Origin: JANOZM01 sp031429355 | GTDB taxonomy: Bacteria > Pseudomonadota > Gammaproteobacteria > Burkholderiales > Burkholderiaceae_E | Length of the DNA stretch: 64,000 bases | NCBI GenBank assembly: GCA_031429355.1 | Contig: JANOZM010000004.1 | Span: 558,001-622,000 of the forward strand | Reading direction: 5' to 3' | Shown: positions 1-8,802 of the stretch, piece by piece | Layout of the letters: every line of letters starts with the position of its first letter | Position numbering within the stretch: position 1 is the first letter of the stretch | Made by a program: the position numbers and the translations under genes | Notes under the pieces: generated by a model | What the model saw: the letters and a program-made list of their open reading frames with translations, nothing else | What the model was told of the DNA's origin: nothing | Database searches by the model: none

Positions 1-56
1 AAAAAATGGAAGTTAAGCTGTCGCAATTAGGTGCAAAAATAGAGCGCTTGGCATGA
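1..56 (+). CDS. murA: UDP-N-acetylglucosamine 1-carboxyvinyltransferase, C-terminal end only
   Basis: Seventeen or so codons are open from the window start to a TGA at 54-56. They end in MEVKLSQLGAKIERLA, which is the usual end of MurA, the first committed enzyme of peptidoglycan precursor synthesis. The stop overlaps the hisG start as ATGA, and murA directly upstream of hisG is a common betaproteobacterial arrangement. Only the last residues are visible, so the call rests on this tail and on gene order. Confidence 0.7.
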   Translation, partial: KMEVKLSQLGAKIERLA

Positions 57-712
57 ACAAAGGCATCACCATTGCGTTATCTAAAGGCCGCATATTTGAT
101 GAAACTGCGCCCATGTTGGAACGCGCCGGAATTAAGCCATTAGAAGACCCCGAAACCACGCGCAAGTTAATGGTTGAGTCGAGCAACCCCAATGTGCGTT
201 TTGTTTTAGTGCGGGCCAGTGATGTGCCGACCTATGTGCAATACGGTGCTGCTGATATTGGTGTGGCTGGTAAAGATGTTTTAATCGAGCATGGTGGTGC
301 GGGTTTGTATCAACCGATCGATTTGGGTATTGGCCGTTGCCGCGTTTCGGTAGCTGCCCGCGCTGGATTTGATTACGCAGCGGCAGTTCGCCCCGGCGCA
401 CGTTTGCGAGTGGCAACAAAGTACACCGCAATTGCACAAGATCACTTTGCGGCGCGTGGTGTGCATTTGGATATGATTAAGTTGTACGGGTCGATGGAAC
501 TTGCCCCCTTAACGGGCTTGGCCGATGTCATTGTCGATCTAGTTTCTACCGGAAAAACCTTGCAAGCCAATGGCTTAGTCGAGGTGGAACATATTATGGA
601 TATATCGGCTCGGCTGGTTATTAATCAGGCTGCGCTAAAAACGAAATCCGAAGCGCTTGCGCCAATTATTGAGGCGTTTAAACGCGCCAGCCAAAGTGGT
701 AAGTTAGCATGA
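53..712 (+). CDS. hisG: ATP phosphoribosyltransferase, short form
   Basis: First enzyme of histidine synthesis, joining ATP and PRPP to give phosphoribosyl-ATP in the cytoplasm. The 219-residue length and the N-terminus (ITIALSKGRIFDET) fit the short HisG family, which lacks the C-terminal histidine-binding domain. Short HisG is known to need the regulatory subunit HisZ, which is not in this window. The DLVSTGKTL phosphate-binding loop is at about residues 162-170. The start overlaps the murA stop and the end overlaps hisD by 4 bases (ATGA), so translation is probably coupled. Confidence 0.96.
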   Translation: MNKGITIALSKGRIFDETAPMLERAGIKPLEDPETTRKLMVESSNPNVRFVLVRASDVPTYVQYGAADIGVAGKDVLIEHGGAGLYQPIDLGIGRCRVSVAARAGFDYAAAVRPGARLRVATKYTAIAQDHFAARGVHLDMIKLYGSMELAPLTGLADVIVDLVSTGKTLQANGLVEVEHIMDISARLVINQAALKTKSEALAPIIEAFKRASQSGKLA

Positions 713-2043
713 TCAATCGCCTAAACAGCCAAGAGCCCAATTTTCAACAATCGCTGGATGCGTTACTGGCTTACGAGCCTTCGCAAGACGCTGCGGTTGA
801 GTCCGCTGTTTCAGAAATTTTAGCCCAAGTTAAAAAAGAAGGTGATGCAGCTGTTTTGCGTTACACCGCAAAGTTTGATCGCTTTGATCCCAAAGATGCC
901 GTTGCCATTGAAATTACGCAGCAACAATTGCAACAAGCCTTGGATAGTTTAAGCCCTCAATTGCGCCAAGCATTAGAGTTTGCAGCCGAGCGCGTTAAAA
1001 CCTATCACCAGCATCAAGTGGCGCAAAGTTGGTCGTACACCGAGGCTGATGGTACTCGTCTCGGGCAAAAAATTACCCCGCTTGATCGGGTCGGTTTGTA
1101 TGTGCCGGGTGGTAAGGCGGCCTATCCTTCGTCCGTGTTAATGAATGCAGTGCCGGCCAAAGTAGCGGGCGTGCAAGAGCTGATTATGGTTACGCCAACC
1201 CCAGACGGTATTCGTAATCCTATCGTTCTGGCGGCCGCAAAAATCGCCGGTGTAGATCGCGTGTTTACCATTGGTGGTGCGCAAGCCGTTGGCGCTTTGG
1301 CTTACGGCACGGCCACTATCCCGAAGGTCGATAAAATTGTTGGCCCTGGCAATGCTTATGTTGCTGAAGCCAAACGTCGAGTGTTTGGTATTGTCGGTAT
1401 CGACATGATTGCTGGCCCCTCAGAAATTTTAATTATTTCGGATGGATCGGCACCACCTGACTGGACTGCGATGGATTTGTTTTCGCAAGCCGAGCACGAT
1501 GAAATGGCGCAATCAATTTTGTTGTGTCCCGATGCGGCTTATTTAGATGCAGTTCAAGCCTCAATCGCACGACTCTTGCCAACCATGCCGCGCGCGAAAG
1601 TAATCGAGCAATCATTGCGCGATCGCGGCGTGCTAATTCAAGTGACCGATCTGCAACAAGCGTGCGATTTAACAAACCATATTGCGCCCGAGCATTTGGA
1701 AATTGCGACCAAAGATCCGCAGTGGTGTGCCGATCGAATTCGGCATGCTGGTGCAATGTTTCTGGGTTTGTATTCTTCCGAGTCGCTGGGTGATTATTGC
1801 GCTGGGCCAAATCATGTGTTGCCCACGATGCGAACCGCGCGTTTCTCGTCCCCGCTGGGTGTTTACGATTTTCAAAAGCGTAGCAGTTTGATTGAAGTGT
1901 CTAAAGCCGGTGCGCAAACTATGGGGCCAATGGCAGCCGTCTTAGCCTACGGCGAAGGTTTGCAAGCCCATGCTCGCAGCGCAGAGTTGAGATTAGATGC
2001 AAGATCGGAAGAAAAACTAAAAGCACGATCGGAAGCCAAATGA
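709..2043 (+). CDS. hisD: Histidinol dehydrogenase
   Basis: Zinc enzyme that oxidises L-histidinol to histidine in two NAD-dependent steps, the last reactions of the pathway. The 444-residue length is normal. Family motifs visible are the VPGGKAAYPSSVLMNA segment near residue 135, GPGNAYVAEAKR near 212, the SQAEHDE metal/catalytic region near 265 and IAPEHLEI near 330. It overlaps hisG and hisC by 4 bases each. The extreme C-terminus carries an extra, nearly duplicated eight-codon unit (ARSEEKLK then ARSEAK), probably a recent tandem duplication at the gene junction. Confidence 0.97.
   Translation: MINRLNSQEPNFQQSLDALLAYEPSQDAAVESAVSEILAQVKKEGDAAVLRYTAKFDRFDPKDAVAIEITQQQLQQALDSLSPQLRQALEFAAERVKTYHQHQVAQSWSYTEADGTRLGQKITPLDRVGLYVPGGKAAYPSSVLMNAVPAKVAGVQELIMVTPTPDGIRNPIVLAAAKIAGVDRVFTIGGAQAVGALAYGTATIPKVDKIVGPGNAYVAEAKRRVFGIVGIDMIAGPSEILIISDGSAPPDWTAMDLFSQAEHDEMAQSILLCPDAAYLDAVQASIARLLPTMPRAKVIEQSLRDRGVLIQVTDLQQACDLTNHIAPEHLEIATKDPQWCADRIRHAGAMFLGLYSSESLGDYCAGPNHVLPTMRTARFSSPLGVYDFQKRSSLIEVSKAGAQTMGPMAAVLAYGEGLQAHARSAELRLDARSEEKLKARSEAK
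1999..2043 (+). repeat. In-frame tandem duplication at the hisD/hisC junction
   Basis: Two imperfect units, 1999-2022 and 2023-2043, encode ARSEEKLK and ARSEAK-stop at the end of hisD. Each unit carries GATCGGAAG. The second copy places GGAAG about five bases before the hisC ATG at 2040, so the repeated unit contains the probable ribosome binding site of hisC. Confidence 0.75.
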
Positions 2044-3113
2044 GTGCTGAACAATTTATTCGTAGCGACGTACAAGCTAGCGCGGCGTACCCAGTAGCGG
2101 ATGCGCGTGGGTTTATTAAGCTAGACGCAATGGAAAACCCGTTTGGTTTTCCGGCACATTTGCGCACTCAACTCACTGAGGCACTAAATCAAGTTGCGTT
2201 AAATCGGTATCCGCGACCCGCTTACGAAGAGCTCAAGTTTAAGTTGCGGCAAACTTATTCTATTGCAGCTAGTAGCAAAATTATTGTGGGTAATGGTTCG
2301 GATGAATTGATTGACATCATTTCAAAAGCGGTTGCCAAAGACGGTGCCTCTATTCTTGCGCCCGAACCCGGCTTTGTTATGTATCGCGGTAGTGCCATGC
2401 AAGCACGCGTTAACTACGTTGCGGTGCCGTTAAACCCGGTTGATTTTTCTTTAGATATGGCAGCGATGCGAGCCGCTATCGAACAACACCAACCGGCGGT
2501 TGTGTATTTGGCGTATCCAAATAATCCAACCGGAAACTGTTTTAGTAACCAAGACATCGAAGAGATTTTAAGCATTGCGCCCGGCCTTGTTGTATTGGAC
2601 GAAGCCTATCAACCCTTCGCAATTGATACGTGGATGCAACGCCTAGAGCAGTACCCCAATATGATAGTGATGCGCACGGTTTCCAAGTGGGGACTAGCGG
2701 GAATTCGTTTAGGGTATATGGCGGGCGCTGCTAGTTGGATGGATCAGTTCGAAAAATTACGGCCACCGTATAACGTGAATGTTCTAACCGAGTCCGTGGC
2801 CTTGTTTTGTTTAAATCACGAATCTGCTTTTACCGAGCAAACCGAAGTGCTGCGAGGCGAGCGCGAAAAAATGTTTAATGCGCTGAGCGAAATGGCGCAA
2901 ACGAGACCCGGCATGCACCCGTTTGCTTCAAGCGCGAACTTTGTCTTAACGCGCTTTCCCGATTCGGCGGCGACTTTCGCAAAGTTAAAAGCTGATCGTA
3001 TTTTGGTCAAAAGCGTTAGTGCAATGCACCCCAGTTTGCATAACTGCTTACGCTTAACGGTTGGCTCCCCTGCCGAAAATACGGCGCTTTTGGCTTCTTT
3101 GGCAAATGTTTAG
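2040..3113 (+). CDS. hisC: Histidinol-phosphate aminotransferase
   Basis: PLP-dependent class I/II aminotransferase that converts imidazole-acetol phosphate to histidinol phosphate. The 357-residue length is typical. It has the N-terminal substrate region KLDAMENPFG, the PNNPTGN motif near residue 161, DEAYQPF near 182 and the PLP lysine K216 in TVSKWGLAG. The ATG overlaps the hisD stop by 4 bases. It is the last gene of the first his block. The usual next gene, hisB, is displaced about 2 kb downstream by an inserted segment. Confidence 0.96.
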   Translation: MSAEQFIRSDVQASAAYPVADARGFIKLDAMENPFGFPAHLRTQLTEALNQVALNRYPRPAYEELKFKLRQTYSIAASSKIIVGNGSDELIDIISKAVAKDGASILAPEPGFVMYRGSAMQARVNYVAVPLNPVDFSLDMAAMRAAIEQHQPAVVYLAYPNNPTGNCFSNQDIEEILSIAPGLVVLDEAYQPFAIDTWMQRLEQYPNMIVMRTVSKWGLAGIRLGYMAGAASWMDQFEKLRPPYNVNVLTESVALFCLNHESAFTEQTEVLRGEREKMFNALSEMAQTRPGMHPFASSANFVLTRFPDSAATFAKLKADRILVKSVSAMHPSLHNCLRLTVGSPAENTALLASLANV

Positions 3114-3157
3114 GGCGCAATAACAAGAGCAGTTGGTAAATTGCGCTTCAGTTTTTG

Positions 3158-3185
3158 TTGATAATTCCTTGGTTTTCATTATAAT
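3158..3185 (+). promoter_or_regulatory. Sigma70-type promoter upstream of the HipB-like gene
   Basis: TTGATA at 3158-3163 and a perfect TATAAT at 3180-3185 are separated by 16 bases. The pair lies in the hisC to 3238 gap, about 50 bases before the GTG start. It would drive the regulator, the HipA remnant and possibly benE and the second his block. Confidence 0.65.
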
Positions 3186-3237
3186 CGCTCTCATGAGACC
3201 GATTAAATGAAATAGTAGTTCTGGTGGGGTAGCTAAT

Positions 3238-3585
3238 GTGGCCGCTAAAGCAGCTGTTGCCCCGCTTCCGTTGCCGGTCGAGCGAGGTTTAAAAAAACTG
3301 GGAAACGATCTTTCGTTGGCGCGCCGCCGTCGCCATATTTCTCAAGCTTCGTTTGCGGAGCGTATCGGTGCATCTATTTCGACGGTGCGCCGGATGGAGC
3401 AAGGCGATATGCGAATCCCAATTCACTTTTTAGCGCGCGCCATGCATGTCTTTGGGCTATTGAATGATTTAACGCAATTATTGGACACTCCTAAAGATGA
3501 AATAGGTCTAACACTTGTCGATTCAAATTTACCGCAACGCGTTCGCGGTAAAAGTAAATCTAATACCTCACTTGGCGCGTTGTAA
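3238..3585 (+). CDS. HipB-like XRE-family transcriptional regulator (antitoxin-type)
   Basis: A 115-residue protein with one helix-turn-helix of the XRE/Cro type at about residues 28-65 (ARRRRHISQASFAERIGA, then STVRRMEQG). Organisation and length match HipB-type antitoxins that repress their own operon. The GTG start at 3238 is chosen because no ATG precedes the conserved part, and a strong promoter sits just upstream. Nine bases later a truncated HipA begins, so this is probably the surviving antitoxin of a decayed hipBA module. Whether it still regulates anything is unknown. Confidence 0.8.
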   Translation: MAAKAAVAPLPLPVERGLKKLGNDLSLARRRRHISQASFAERIGASISTVRRMEQGDMRIPIHFLARAMHVFGLLNDLTQLLDTPKDEIGLTLVDSNLPQRVRGKSKSNTSLGAL

Positions 3586-3593
3586 ATCATTTT

Positions 3594-3878
3594 GTGACGA
3601 ATCAAAAAATCAATATCCGCCAGCAAGTTAGTGTTTGTATTGGCGAAACGGCATTGCCAGTTGGCCAGCTAATTTATGTTAAACAAGGGCAACGCGAAAA
3701 CACCGCCTTTGCCTACGATTCAGCTTGGTTGGATAGCGCTAATCGATTTAAAGTTTCTCCCGATCTCGATTTGGTCGCTGATTATCAACAGCGCAAAGCA
3801 ACATCTAAGGCAGATTCGCCATTTCACTTCGCGTTTGCGGATACCGCTCCAGATTTCAAAATTGATTTTAGCCTTTAA
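3594..3878 (+). pseudogene. Truncated HipA-type toxin, N-terminal domain only
   Basis: The 94 residues from a GTG at 3594 look like the N-terminal beta-sheet domain of HipA Ser/Thr kinases: a VCIGETALPVGQL start, then PFHFAFADTAPD near residues 77-88, where full-length HipA continues with the kinase lobes. Here the frame ends in FKIDFSL and stop, so the roughly 300-residue kinase core with its ATP site and catalytic aspartate is gone. The break lies about 20 bases before a transporter gene. The product cannot be a kinase. It may be inert, or may still bind its antitoxin. Confidence 0.72.
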
Positions 3879-3900
3879 GAGTTACCAAGGAATTGCCAAA

Positions 3901-5055
3901 TTGAGTAAAATTCCAACTGTGTTGCCTCCCATCATTGCCGGTTTTATCGCAGTGCTCGTTGGCTTTACCAGCTCCGTGGCTCTTGTCTTTGGTGCCGCCA
4001 AAGCAGCCGGTGCATCACCCGAACAAATTGGTTCATGGATTGGTTCCCTTAGTTTAGCAATGGGCGGCTTAACCTTAGCGCTGTCTTTGTATTATAAAAA
4101 ACCCGTGATGATTGCGTGGTCAACACCGGGTGCGGCATTACTGATTACAGCCTTAAATGGCGTGCCGATGGAGCAAGCCATTGGGGCTTTTATGTTCTGT
4201 GGATTGCTAATTGCAATTGCGGGTTACAGCCGCTTATTCGAACGTGTAATGGATCAATTGCCGCTTGCTTTGGCTAGTGCGATTTTGGCTGGTGTTTTAG
4301 CAAAGTTTGCTCTAGATGCAGTCCGTGCTGGGCAGACGCAATTGAACTTAGTGTTAGCGATGTTTGTAACTTACGTTATTGCCAAACGATTTACGGCGCG
4401 TTATGCCGTGCCTTTGGTGCTGTTCGTTGGCGTCGTGGTCGCTTGGGCTTTGGGCTTAATGCAGTTTCAAAGTTTTCGTTGGAGTTTTACTCAGCTTGTC
4501 TGGGTCACCCCGCAATGGTCTTGGTCAGTGATGTTGTCGGTTGGTGTGCCGCTGTTTATCGTCACAATGGCATCGCAAAACTTGCCCGGCGTTGCGACGA
4601 TGCGGGCAGCGGGCTACGACACTCCGGTGTCTCCGGTTATTGGCAGCACTGGTATCGCGACGATTGTTTTAGCACCATTTGGTTGTTATGCCGTTAATTT
4701 AGCTGCCATTACGGCTGCAATTTGTATGACACCCGACGCCCATCCCGATAAAAACAAACGTTATTGGGCGGCGGTCTCTTGCGGATTGTTCTATCTCATT
4801 ATTGCCATTATCGGCGGCAGCATTGCAGCACTCTTAGCCGCTTTCCCTAAAGAGTTAATTTTAGCGATTGCGGGTATTGCATTGCTTGGCACCATTGGCA
4901 ATGGTTTAGCGGGCGCTATGAAAGAAGAGGGCAGCCGTGAGGCAGCTCTAGTCACGTTTTTAATTACCCTATCCGGTGTCACCTTTGCGGGTATTGGCAG
5001 CGCATTCTGGGGCGTGGTTGTTGGCAGTGTGGTCTATTTGGCGTTTCGGCGTTAA
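3901..5055 (+). CDS. benE: BenE-family benzoate/H+ symporter-like permease
   Basis: Predicted 384-residue inner-membrane protein with about 11-12 hydrophobic helices. It matches the BenE family, whose founding member imports benzoate. Visible family features are GFTSSVALVFGAAKAAG near the N-terminus and the MASQNLPGVATMRAAGY motif in the middle. I start it at TTG 3901, which has AAGGAA eight bases upstream. The frame stays open upstream but there overlaps the HipA remnant in another frame. It lies inside the his cluster with no benzoate genes nearby, so the substrate is uncertain. Confidence 0.85.
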   Translation: MSKIPTVLPPIIAGFIAVLVGFTSSVALVFGAAKAAGASPEQIGSWIGSLSLAMGGLTLALSLYYKKPVMIAWSTPGAALLITALNGVPMEQAIGAFMFCGLLIAIAGYSRLFERVMDQLPLALASAILAGVLAKFALDAVRAGQTQLNLVLAMFVTYVIAKRFTARYAVPLVLFVGVVVAWALGLMQFQSFRWSFTQLVWVTPQWSWSVMLSVGVPLFIVTMASQNLPGVATMRAAGYDTPVSPVIGSTGIATIVLAPFGCYAVNLAAITAAICMTPDAHPDKNKRYWAAVSCGLFYLIIAIIGGSIAALLAAFPKELILAIAGIALLGTIGNGLAGAMKEEGSREAALVTFLITLSGVTFAGIGSAFWGVVVGSVVYLAFRR

Positions 5056-5136
5056 ATCGCAGCAGGTTTAACGCCCTTGTCCTTATCACGGGCCTGCCAA
5101 GGCTATACTTGCGAAAATAATCACGGTTTAAGCACA

Positions 5137-5730
5137 ATGAATCCTAGGATTGCTGAAGTTCAGCGCAACACAGCGGAAACGCAAATATTCGTTCAATTAA
5201 ATTTGGACGGTACTGGCAAACAAAAGCTTAATTCGGGCATTGCGTTTTTAGACCATATGCTTGATCAAATCGCGCGCCACGGTTTAATCGACCTAGAAGT
5301 TTTAGCCAAGGGCGATTTACATATTGATGGTCACCACACTGTCGAAGACATTGGCATTACTTTTGGCCAGGCTTTTGCAAAAGCGATTGGTGACAAGCGC
5401 GGTGTGCGCCGTTACGGCAATGCCTATGTGCCGCTGGACGAAGCCTTGTCTAGAGTTGTCGTAGACCTTTCGGGTCGCCCGGGTCTAGTGTTCAACGTCA
5501 AATTTACCCGCGCCATGATTGGCGCATTCGATGTCGATTTAGTGCACGAGTTTTTTCAAGTCTTTGTAAATCACGCCTTGGTTACCGTTCATATCGATAA
5601 TTTACGGGGCGATAATGCGCATCATCAGTGCGAAACTATTTTTAAAGCTTTCGCTCGCGCATTGCGTGCGGCTGTAGAGCCCGATCCTCGCTTAGGCGCT
5701 GTTATTCCCTCGACCAAGGGCTCTTTGTAA
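5137..5730 (+). CDS. hisB: Imidazoleglycerol-phosphate dehydratase
   Basis: Manganese enzyme that dehydrates imidazoleglycerol phosphate in histidine synthesis. At 197 residues from ATG 5137 it has the monofunctional length, without the phosphatase domain of enteric HisB. Metal-binding motifs are FLDHMLDQIARHG near residue 43 and DGHHTVEDIGI near 68, with a second DNAHHQCETIFKAFARAL near 165. An in-frame upstream extension to 5077 does not resemble the family and is rejected. hisH follows with no gap. Confidence 0.96.
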   Translation: MNPRIAEVQRNTAETQIFVQLNLDGTGKQKLNSGIAFLDHMLDQIARHGLIDLEVLAKGDLHIDGHHTVEDIGITFGQAFAKAIGDKRGVRRYGNAYVPLDEALSRVVVDLSGRPGLVFNVKFTRAMIGAFDVDLVHEFFQVFVNHALVTVHIDNLRGDNAHHQCETIFKAFARALRAAVEPDPRLGAVIPSTKGSL

Positions 5731-6387
5731 ATGAGCGCTGTAGTCGTTGTCGATTACGGCATGGGCAATTTAGGTTCTGTTGCAAAAGCGCTTGAACACG
5801 TTAGCGGAAAAAAAACGGTCAAAGTATCGAGCCAAGCCCAAGAAATTTTAGCGGCCGAGCGCATTGTGTTTCCGGGTCAAGGTGCAATGCCCGATTGCAT
5901 GCGTTTTTTGCGTGAATCGGGTTTGCTCGAAACAGTGTTGCGCGTGTCCGAATCGAAACCGCTGTTCGGCGTGTGCGTTGGTGAACAAATGCTTTTTGAG
6001 ATTAGCGACGAAGGTAATACGCCCGGTTTGGGGTTGTTTCCAGGCAAAGTGCAGCGTTTTAGCGGGGTTGATGCGGATGCCAATCGGTTAAAAGTACCGC
6101 ACATGGGCTGGAACCGTGTGGCACAAGTAAGCCAAGCAAAACAGGGTAGCTTGCCGAAACACCACGCCTTGTTTGCCGGTATCCCAGACCAAAGCTACTT
6201 TTACTTTGTTCATAGTTTTTACGTGGCTCCAAAAAGTGCCGAGCTAACAGTGGCCCTTTCAGATTACGGAGATCGCTTTACGTGCGCGGTCGCAAAGGAT
6301 AATATTTTCGCTACGCAATTTCATCCCGAAAAAAGTGCTGCGCTCGGTTTGAAAATGTATGAAAACTTTTTAAGCTGGCAGCCGTAG
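5731..6387 (+). CDS. hisH: Imidazole glycerol phosphate synthase, glutamine amidotransferase subunit
   Basis: Class I glutamine amidotransferase that hydrolyses glutamine and channels ammonia to HisF. The 218 residues include the nucleophile C82 in GVCVGEQ (commonly GICLGMQ in relatives) and the H198/E200 pair in QFHPEKS, completing the triad. The oxyanion strand region is DYGMGNLGS at residues 8-16. The ATG directly abuts the hisB TAA, so the two are probably coupled. Confidence 0.96.
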   Translation: MSAVVVVDYGMGNLGSVAKALEHVSGKKTVKVSSQAQEILAAERIVFPGQGAMPDCMRFLRESGLLETVLRVSESKPLFGVCVGEQMLFEISDEGNTPGLGLFPGKVQRFSGVDADANRLKVPHMGWNRVAQVSQAKQGSLPKHHALFAGIPDQSYFYFVHSFYVAPKSAELTVALSDYGDRFTCAVAKDNIFATQFHPEKSAALGLKMYENFLSWQP

Positions 6388-6442
6388 ATGTCGTTCTTCG
6401 TCCTACCCCCCTTCAACTACTAAAGATTTTGCAACCCCAATT

Positions 6443-7180
6443 ATGTTGCTCATTCCCGCGATTGATTTAAAAGATGGCCGTTGTGTTCGCCTTAGGCAAG
6501 GTGAAATGTCCGACGCCACAATATTTTCCGAAGACCCTGCTGCCATGGCCCGACGTTGGGTTGATGAAGGCGCTTCGCGTATTCACTTAGTCGACTTAAA
6601 CGGTGCTATTGCGGGTAAGCCCAAAAATGAAGCCGCCATACGAGCGATTATTCGCGAAGTCGGCTCGGAAGTCGAAATACAACTAGGTGGCGGTATTCGC
6701 GATTTAGATACCGTCGAGCGTTACCTAGACGATGGTTTGCGCTACGTAATTATTGGCACTGCAGCCGTAAAAAATCCCGGCTTTTTGCACGATGCATGCG
6801 GCGCGTTTCCGGGCCATATTATTGTTGGCCTCGATGCCAAGGGCGGCAAAGTTGCGACTGATGGTTGGAGCAAATTAACCGGCCATGAAGTGCTCGATTT
6901 AGCGCGTAAATACGAAGATTTGGGCGTTGACGCCATTATCTATACCGATATTGGCCGAGACGGCATGTTGTCGGGGGTCAATATCGAAGCGACGCGTGAA
7001 TTGGCGATGAAGTGCACCATTCCAATTATTGCTTCAGGTGGAGTTACCGATTTGACCGACATCGAAAACTTGTTGGCGGTTGAAGGCGATGGTGTCGTTG
7101 GCGCTATTTTAGGCCGCTCTATTTACGAAGGCACTTTAGATTTTCAAGCCGCCCTCGAAATGTGTGAGCCTGCCGAGTGA
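6443..7180 (+). CDS. hisA: ProFAR isomerase (phosphoribosylformimino-5-aminoimidazole carboxamide ribotide isomerase)
   Basis: A (beta/alpha)8-barrel isomerase of 245 residues. The catalytic aspartates are in IPAIDLKDG near residue 8 and YTDIGRDGMLSG near 166-177. Phosphate-binding glycine loops are QLGGGIRD near 78 and IIASGGV near 193-199. It follows hisH by 55 bases and overlaps hisF by 4 bases (GTGA). Confidence 0.97.
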   Translation: MLLIPAIDLKDGRCVRLRQGEMSDATIFSEDPAAMARRWVDEGASRIHLVDLNGAIAGKPKNEAAIRAIIREVGSEVEIQLGGGIRDLDTVERYLDDGLRYVIIGTAAVKNPGFLHDACGAFPGHIIVGLDAKGGKVATDGWSKLTGHEVLDLARKYEDLGVDAIIYTDIGRDGMLSGVNIEATRELAMKCTIPIIASGGVTDLTDIENLLAVEGDGVVGAILGRSIYEGTLDFQAALEMCEPAE

Positions 7181-7998
7181 CTAGTAATGCAACAACGTTT
7201 GGCAGCACGCAAACTGTTAGCAATGCCAAAGTTGGTTCAGGTTTAACCAAGCGAATTATTCCGTGCCTTGATGTAACGGCGGGGCGGGTTGTAAAAGGTG
7301 TCAACTTTGAGTCGTTACGCGATGCGGGCGACCCGATTGAAATTGCTAAACGATACGATTTAGCTGGTGCTGATGAGTTAACCTTTTTAGATATTACCGC
7401 CTCTAGCGATGACCGCAACATTATTTACACGGTTATCGAATCAGTAGCGAAACAAGTGTTTATTCCACTCACCGTTGGTGGTGGCATTCGCGAAGTTGAC
7501 GATGTACGCCGATTGTTAAACGCTGGTGCTGATAAAATTTCGATTAATACTTCAGCGGTCACAACGCCCGACTTAATTGATAAAGCCAGTGCTCGTTATG
7601 GTTCGCAGTGTATTGTAGTAGCTATCGATGCGCGCAAAACTGCCGAGGGCCACTGGGAGGTGTATACCCACGGCGGGCGCAAAGCAACTGGCAAAAATGC
7701 GGTGGATTGGGCGCGCGAAGTTGTGCAACGCGGTGCTGGAGAAATTTTGTTAACCAGCATGGACCGCGATGGCACTAAAATTGGCTTCGAATTAGAATTA
7801 ACTGCAGCCGTATCTGGCGCTGTTTCCGTGCCTGTTATTGCTTCGGGTGGTGTTGGTAATTTAGATCATTTAGTGGATGGCGTCTTGTTGGGCAGAGCAG
7901 ACGCAGTACTGGCCGCCAGCATTTTTCATTTTGGCGAATACACCGTGCAACAAGCCAAGCAACATATGGCTAATCGTGGCATTGCGGTTCGTTTATGA
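7177..7998 (+). CDS. hisF: Imidazole glycerol phosphate synthase, cyclase subunit
   Basis: Barrel subunit that combines PRFAR with ammonia from HisH to give imidazoleglycerol phosphate and AICAR. The 273 residues include the catalytic aspartates in IPCLDVTAGRVVKG near residue 33 and TSMDRDGTKIGF near 196, and the TVGGGIR loop. It starts at a GTG overlapping the hisA stop. The first 20 or so residues before LTKRIIPCLDV are longer than in most HisF proteins, so an internal start is possible, though the overlap favours this one. Confidence 0.96.
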   Translation: MTSNATTFGSTQTVSNAKVGSGLTKRIIPCLDVTAGRVVKGVNFESLRDAGDPIEIAKRYDLAGADELTFLDITASSDDRNIIYTVIESVAKQVFIPLTVGGGIREVDDVRRLLNAGADKISINTSAVTTPDLIDKASARYGSQCIVVAIDARKTAEGHWEVYTHGGRKATGKNAVDWAREVVQRGAGEILLTSMDRDGTKIGFELELTAAVSGAVSVPVIASGGVGNLDHLVDGVLLGRADAVLAASIFHFGEYTVQQAKQHMANRGIAVRL

Positions 7999-8408
7999 GC
8001 GCAACACAATTAGATCAACCGGCAACTACTTGGATCGATCAAGTACAGTTTGACGAGCGTGGTTTAGTGCCCGTGATCGCACAAGAAGTATTGACCAAAA
8101 AAATACTAATGTTTGCTTGGATGAATCGACAAGCCTTGCAAGAGACAGTGCAAACTAAACAAGCGGTGTACTGGTCTCGTTCGCGTAATCGGTTGTGGCG
8201 TAAGGGCGAAGAGTCGGGACATACCCAGTTGGTGCGAGAAATTCGATTAGATTGTGACGGCGATGTGATTCTTTTAAATGTCGAGCAGCAAGGCGGTATT
8301 GCTTGCCATACTGGACGCGAGTCCTGCTTTTACAGTCGACTCGATAAAGAGCAGTGGCAAGTTGTAGAGCCTGTGATTCAAGACCCCGCGCTAATTTACA
8401 AAAAATAA
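7995..8408 (+). CDS. hisI: Phosphoribosyl-AMP cyclohydrolase
   Basis: Zinc hydrolase that opens the adenine ring of phosphoribosyl-AMP. The 137 residues include KILMFAWMNRQAL, SRSRNRLWRKGEESGHTQ near residue 55, and the metal-binding cysteines in IRLDCDGD, IACHTGRESCFY. It is a monofunctional HisI with the cyclohydrolase activity only. The pyrophosphohydrolase is the separate next gene, as is usual in betaproteobacteria. The start overlaps hisF by 4 bases. Confidence 0.96.
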   Translation: MSATQLDQPATTWIDQVQFDERGLVPVIAQEVLTKKILMFAWMNRQALQETVQTKQAVYWSRSRNRLWRKGEESGHTQLVREIRLDCDGDVILLNVEQQGGIACHTGRESCFYSRLDKEQWQVVEPVIQDPALIYKK

Positions 8409-8424
8409 TTGTCGAAAGTATCTA

Positions 8425-8802
8425 GTGAGCTCCCCGGAAAATTTTTCGTCTACCGACGTATTGGCACGACTGGCCCAAGTCATCGAGAGCCGCAAAGGCG
8501 GTAACCCTGACACCAGTTATGTAGCGCGCTTGCTGGCTAAAGGCCCGGATTCGTTTTTAAAAAAAATTGGCGAAGAAGCCACCGAACTGGTGATGGCCGG
8601 TAAAGATGCAGATCGTCAGAAAATTATTGCCGAAAGTGCTGACCTTTGGTTTCATTGCATGGTGATGCTGGCGCACTTTGGCTTGCAACCTGCCGATGTA
8701 GTGAATGAACTTGCCCGTCGTGAAGGTTTGTCGGGCCTAGATGAAAAAGCCGCGCGTAAGGATGATTTAAGGCAAAACACAGAACTAAAATCATCAAATT
8801 GA
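8425..8802 (+). CDS. hisE: Phosphoribosyl-ATP pyrophosphohydrolase
   Basis: All-alpha NTP pyrophosphatase-like enzyme that hydrolyses phosphoribosyl-ATP to phosphoribosyl-AMP, the second pathway step. The 125 residues contain the family core SYVARLLAKGPDSFLKKIGEEATELVMA (residues about 33-60, with the metal-binding acidic residues EEATE) and the ESADLWFHCMVML segment. The start is a GTG. The C-terminus after residue 115 is variable, and the stop lies inside a triplicated 16-bp repeat. Confidence 0.95.
   Translation: MSSPENFSSTDVLARLAQVIESRKGGNPDTSYVARLLAKGPDSFLKKIGEEATELVMAGKDADRQKIIAESADLWFHCMVMLAHFGLQPADVVNELARREGLSGLDEKAARKDDLRQNTELKSSN

Noticed and set aside
3676..3900. N-terminal extension of the BenE transporter
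   Set aside because: The extension overlaps the HipA remnant in another frame and does not look like transporter sequence. TTG 3901 has AAGGAA upstream.
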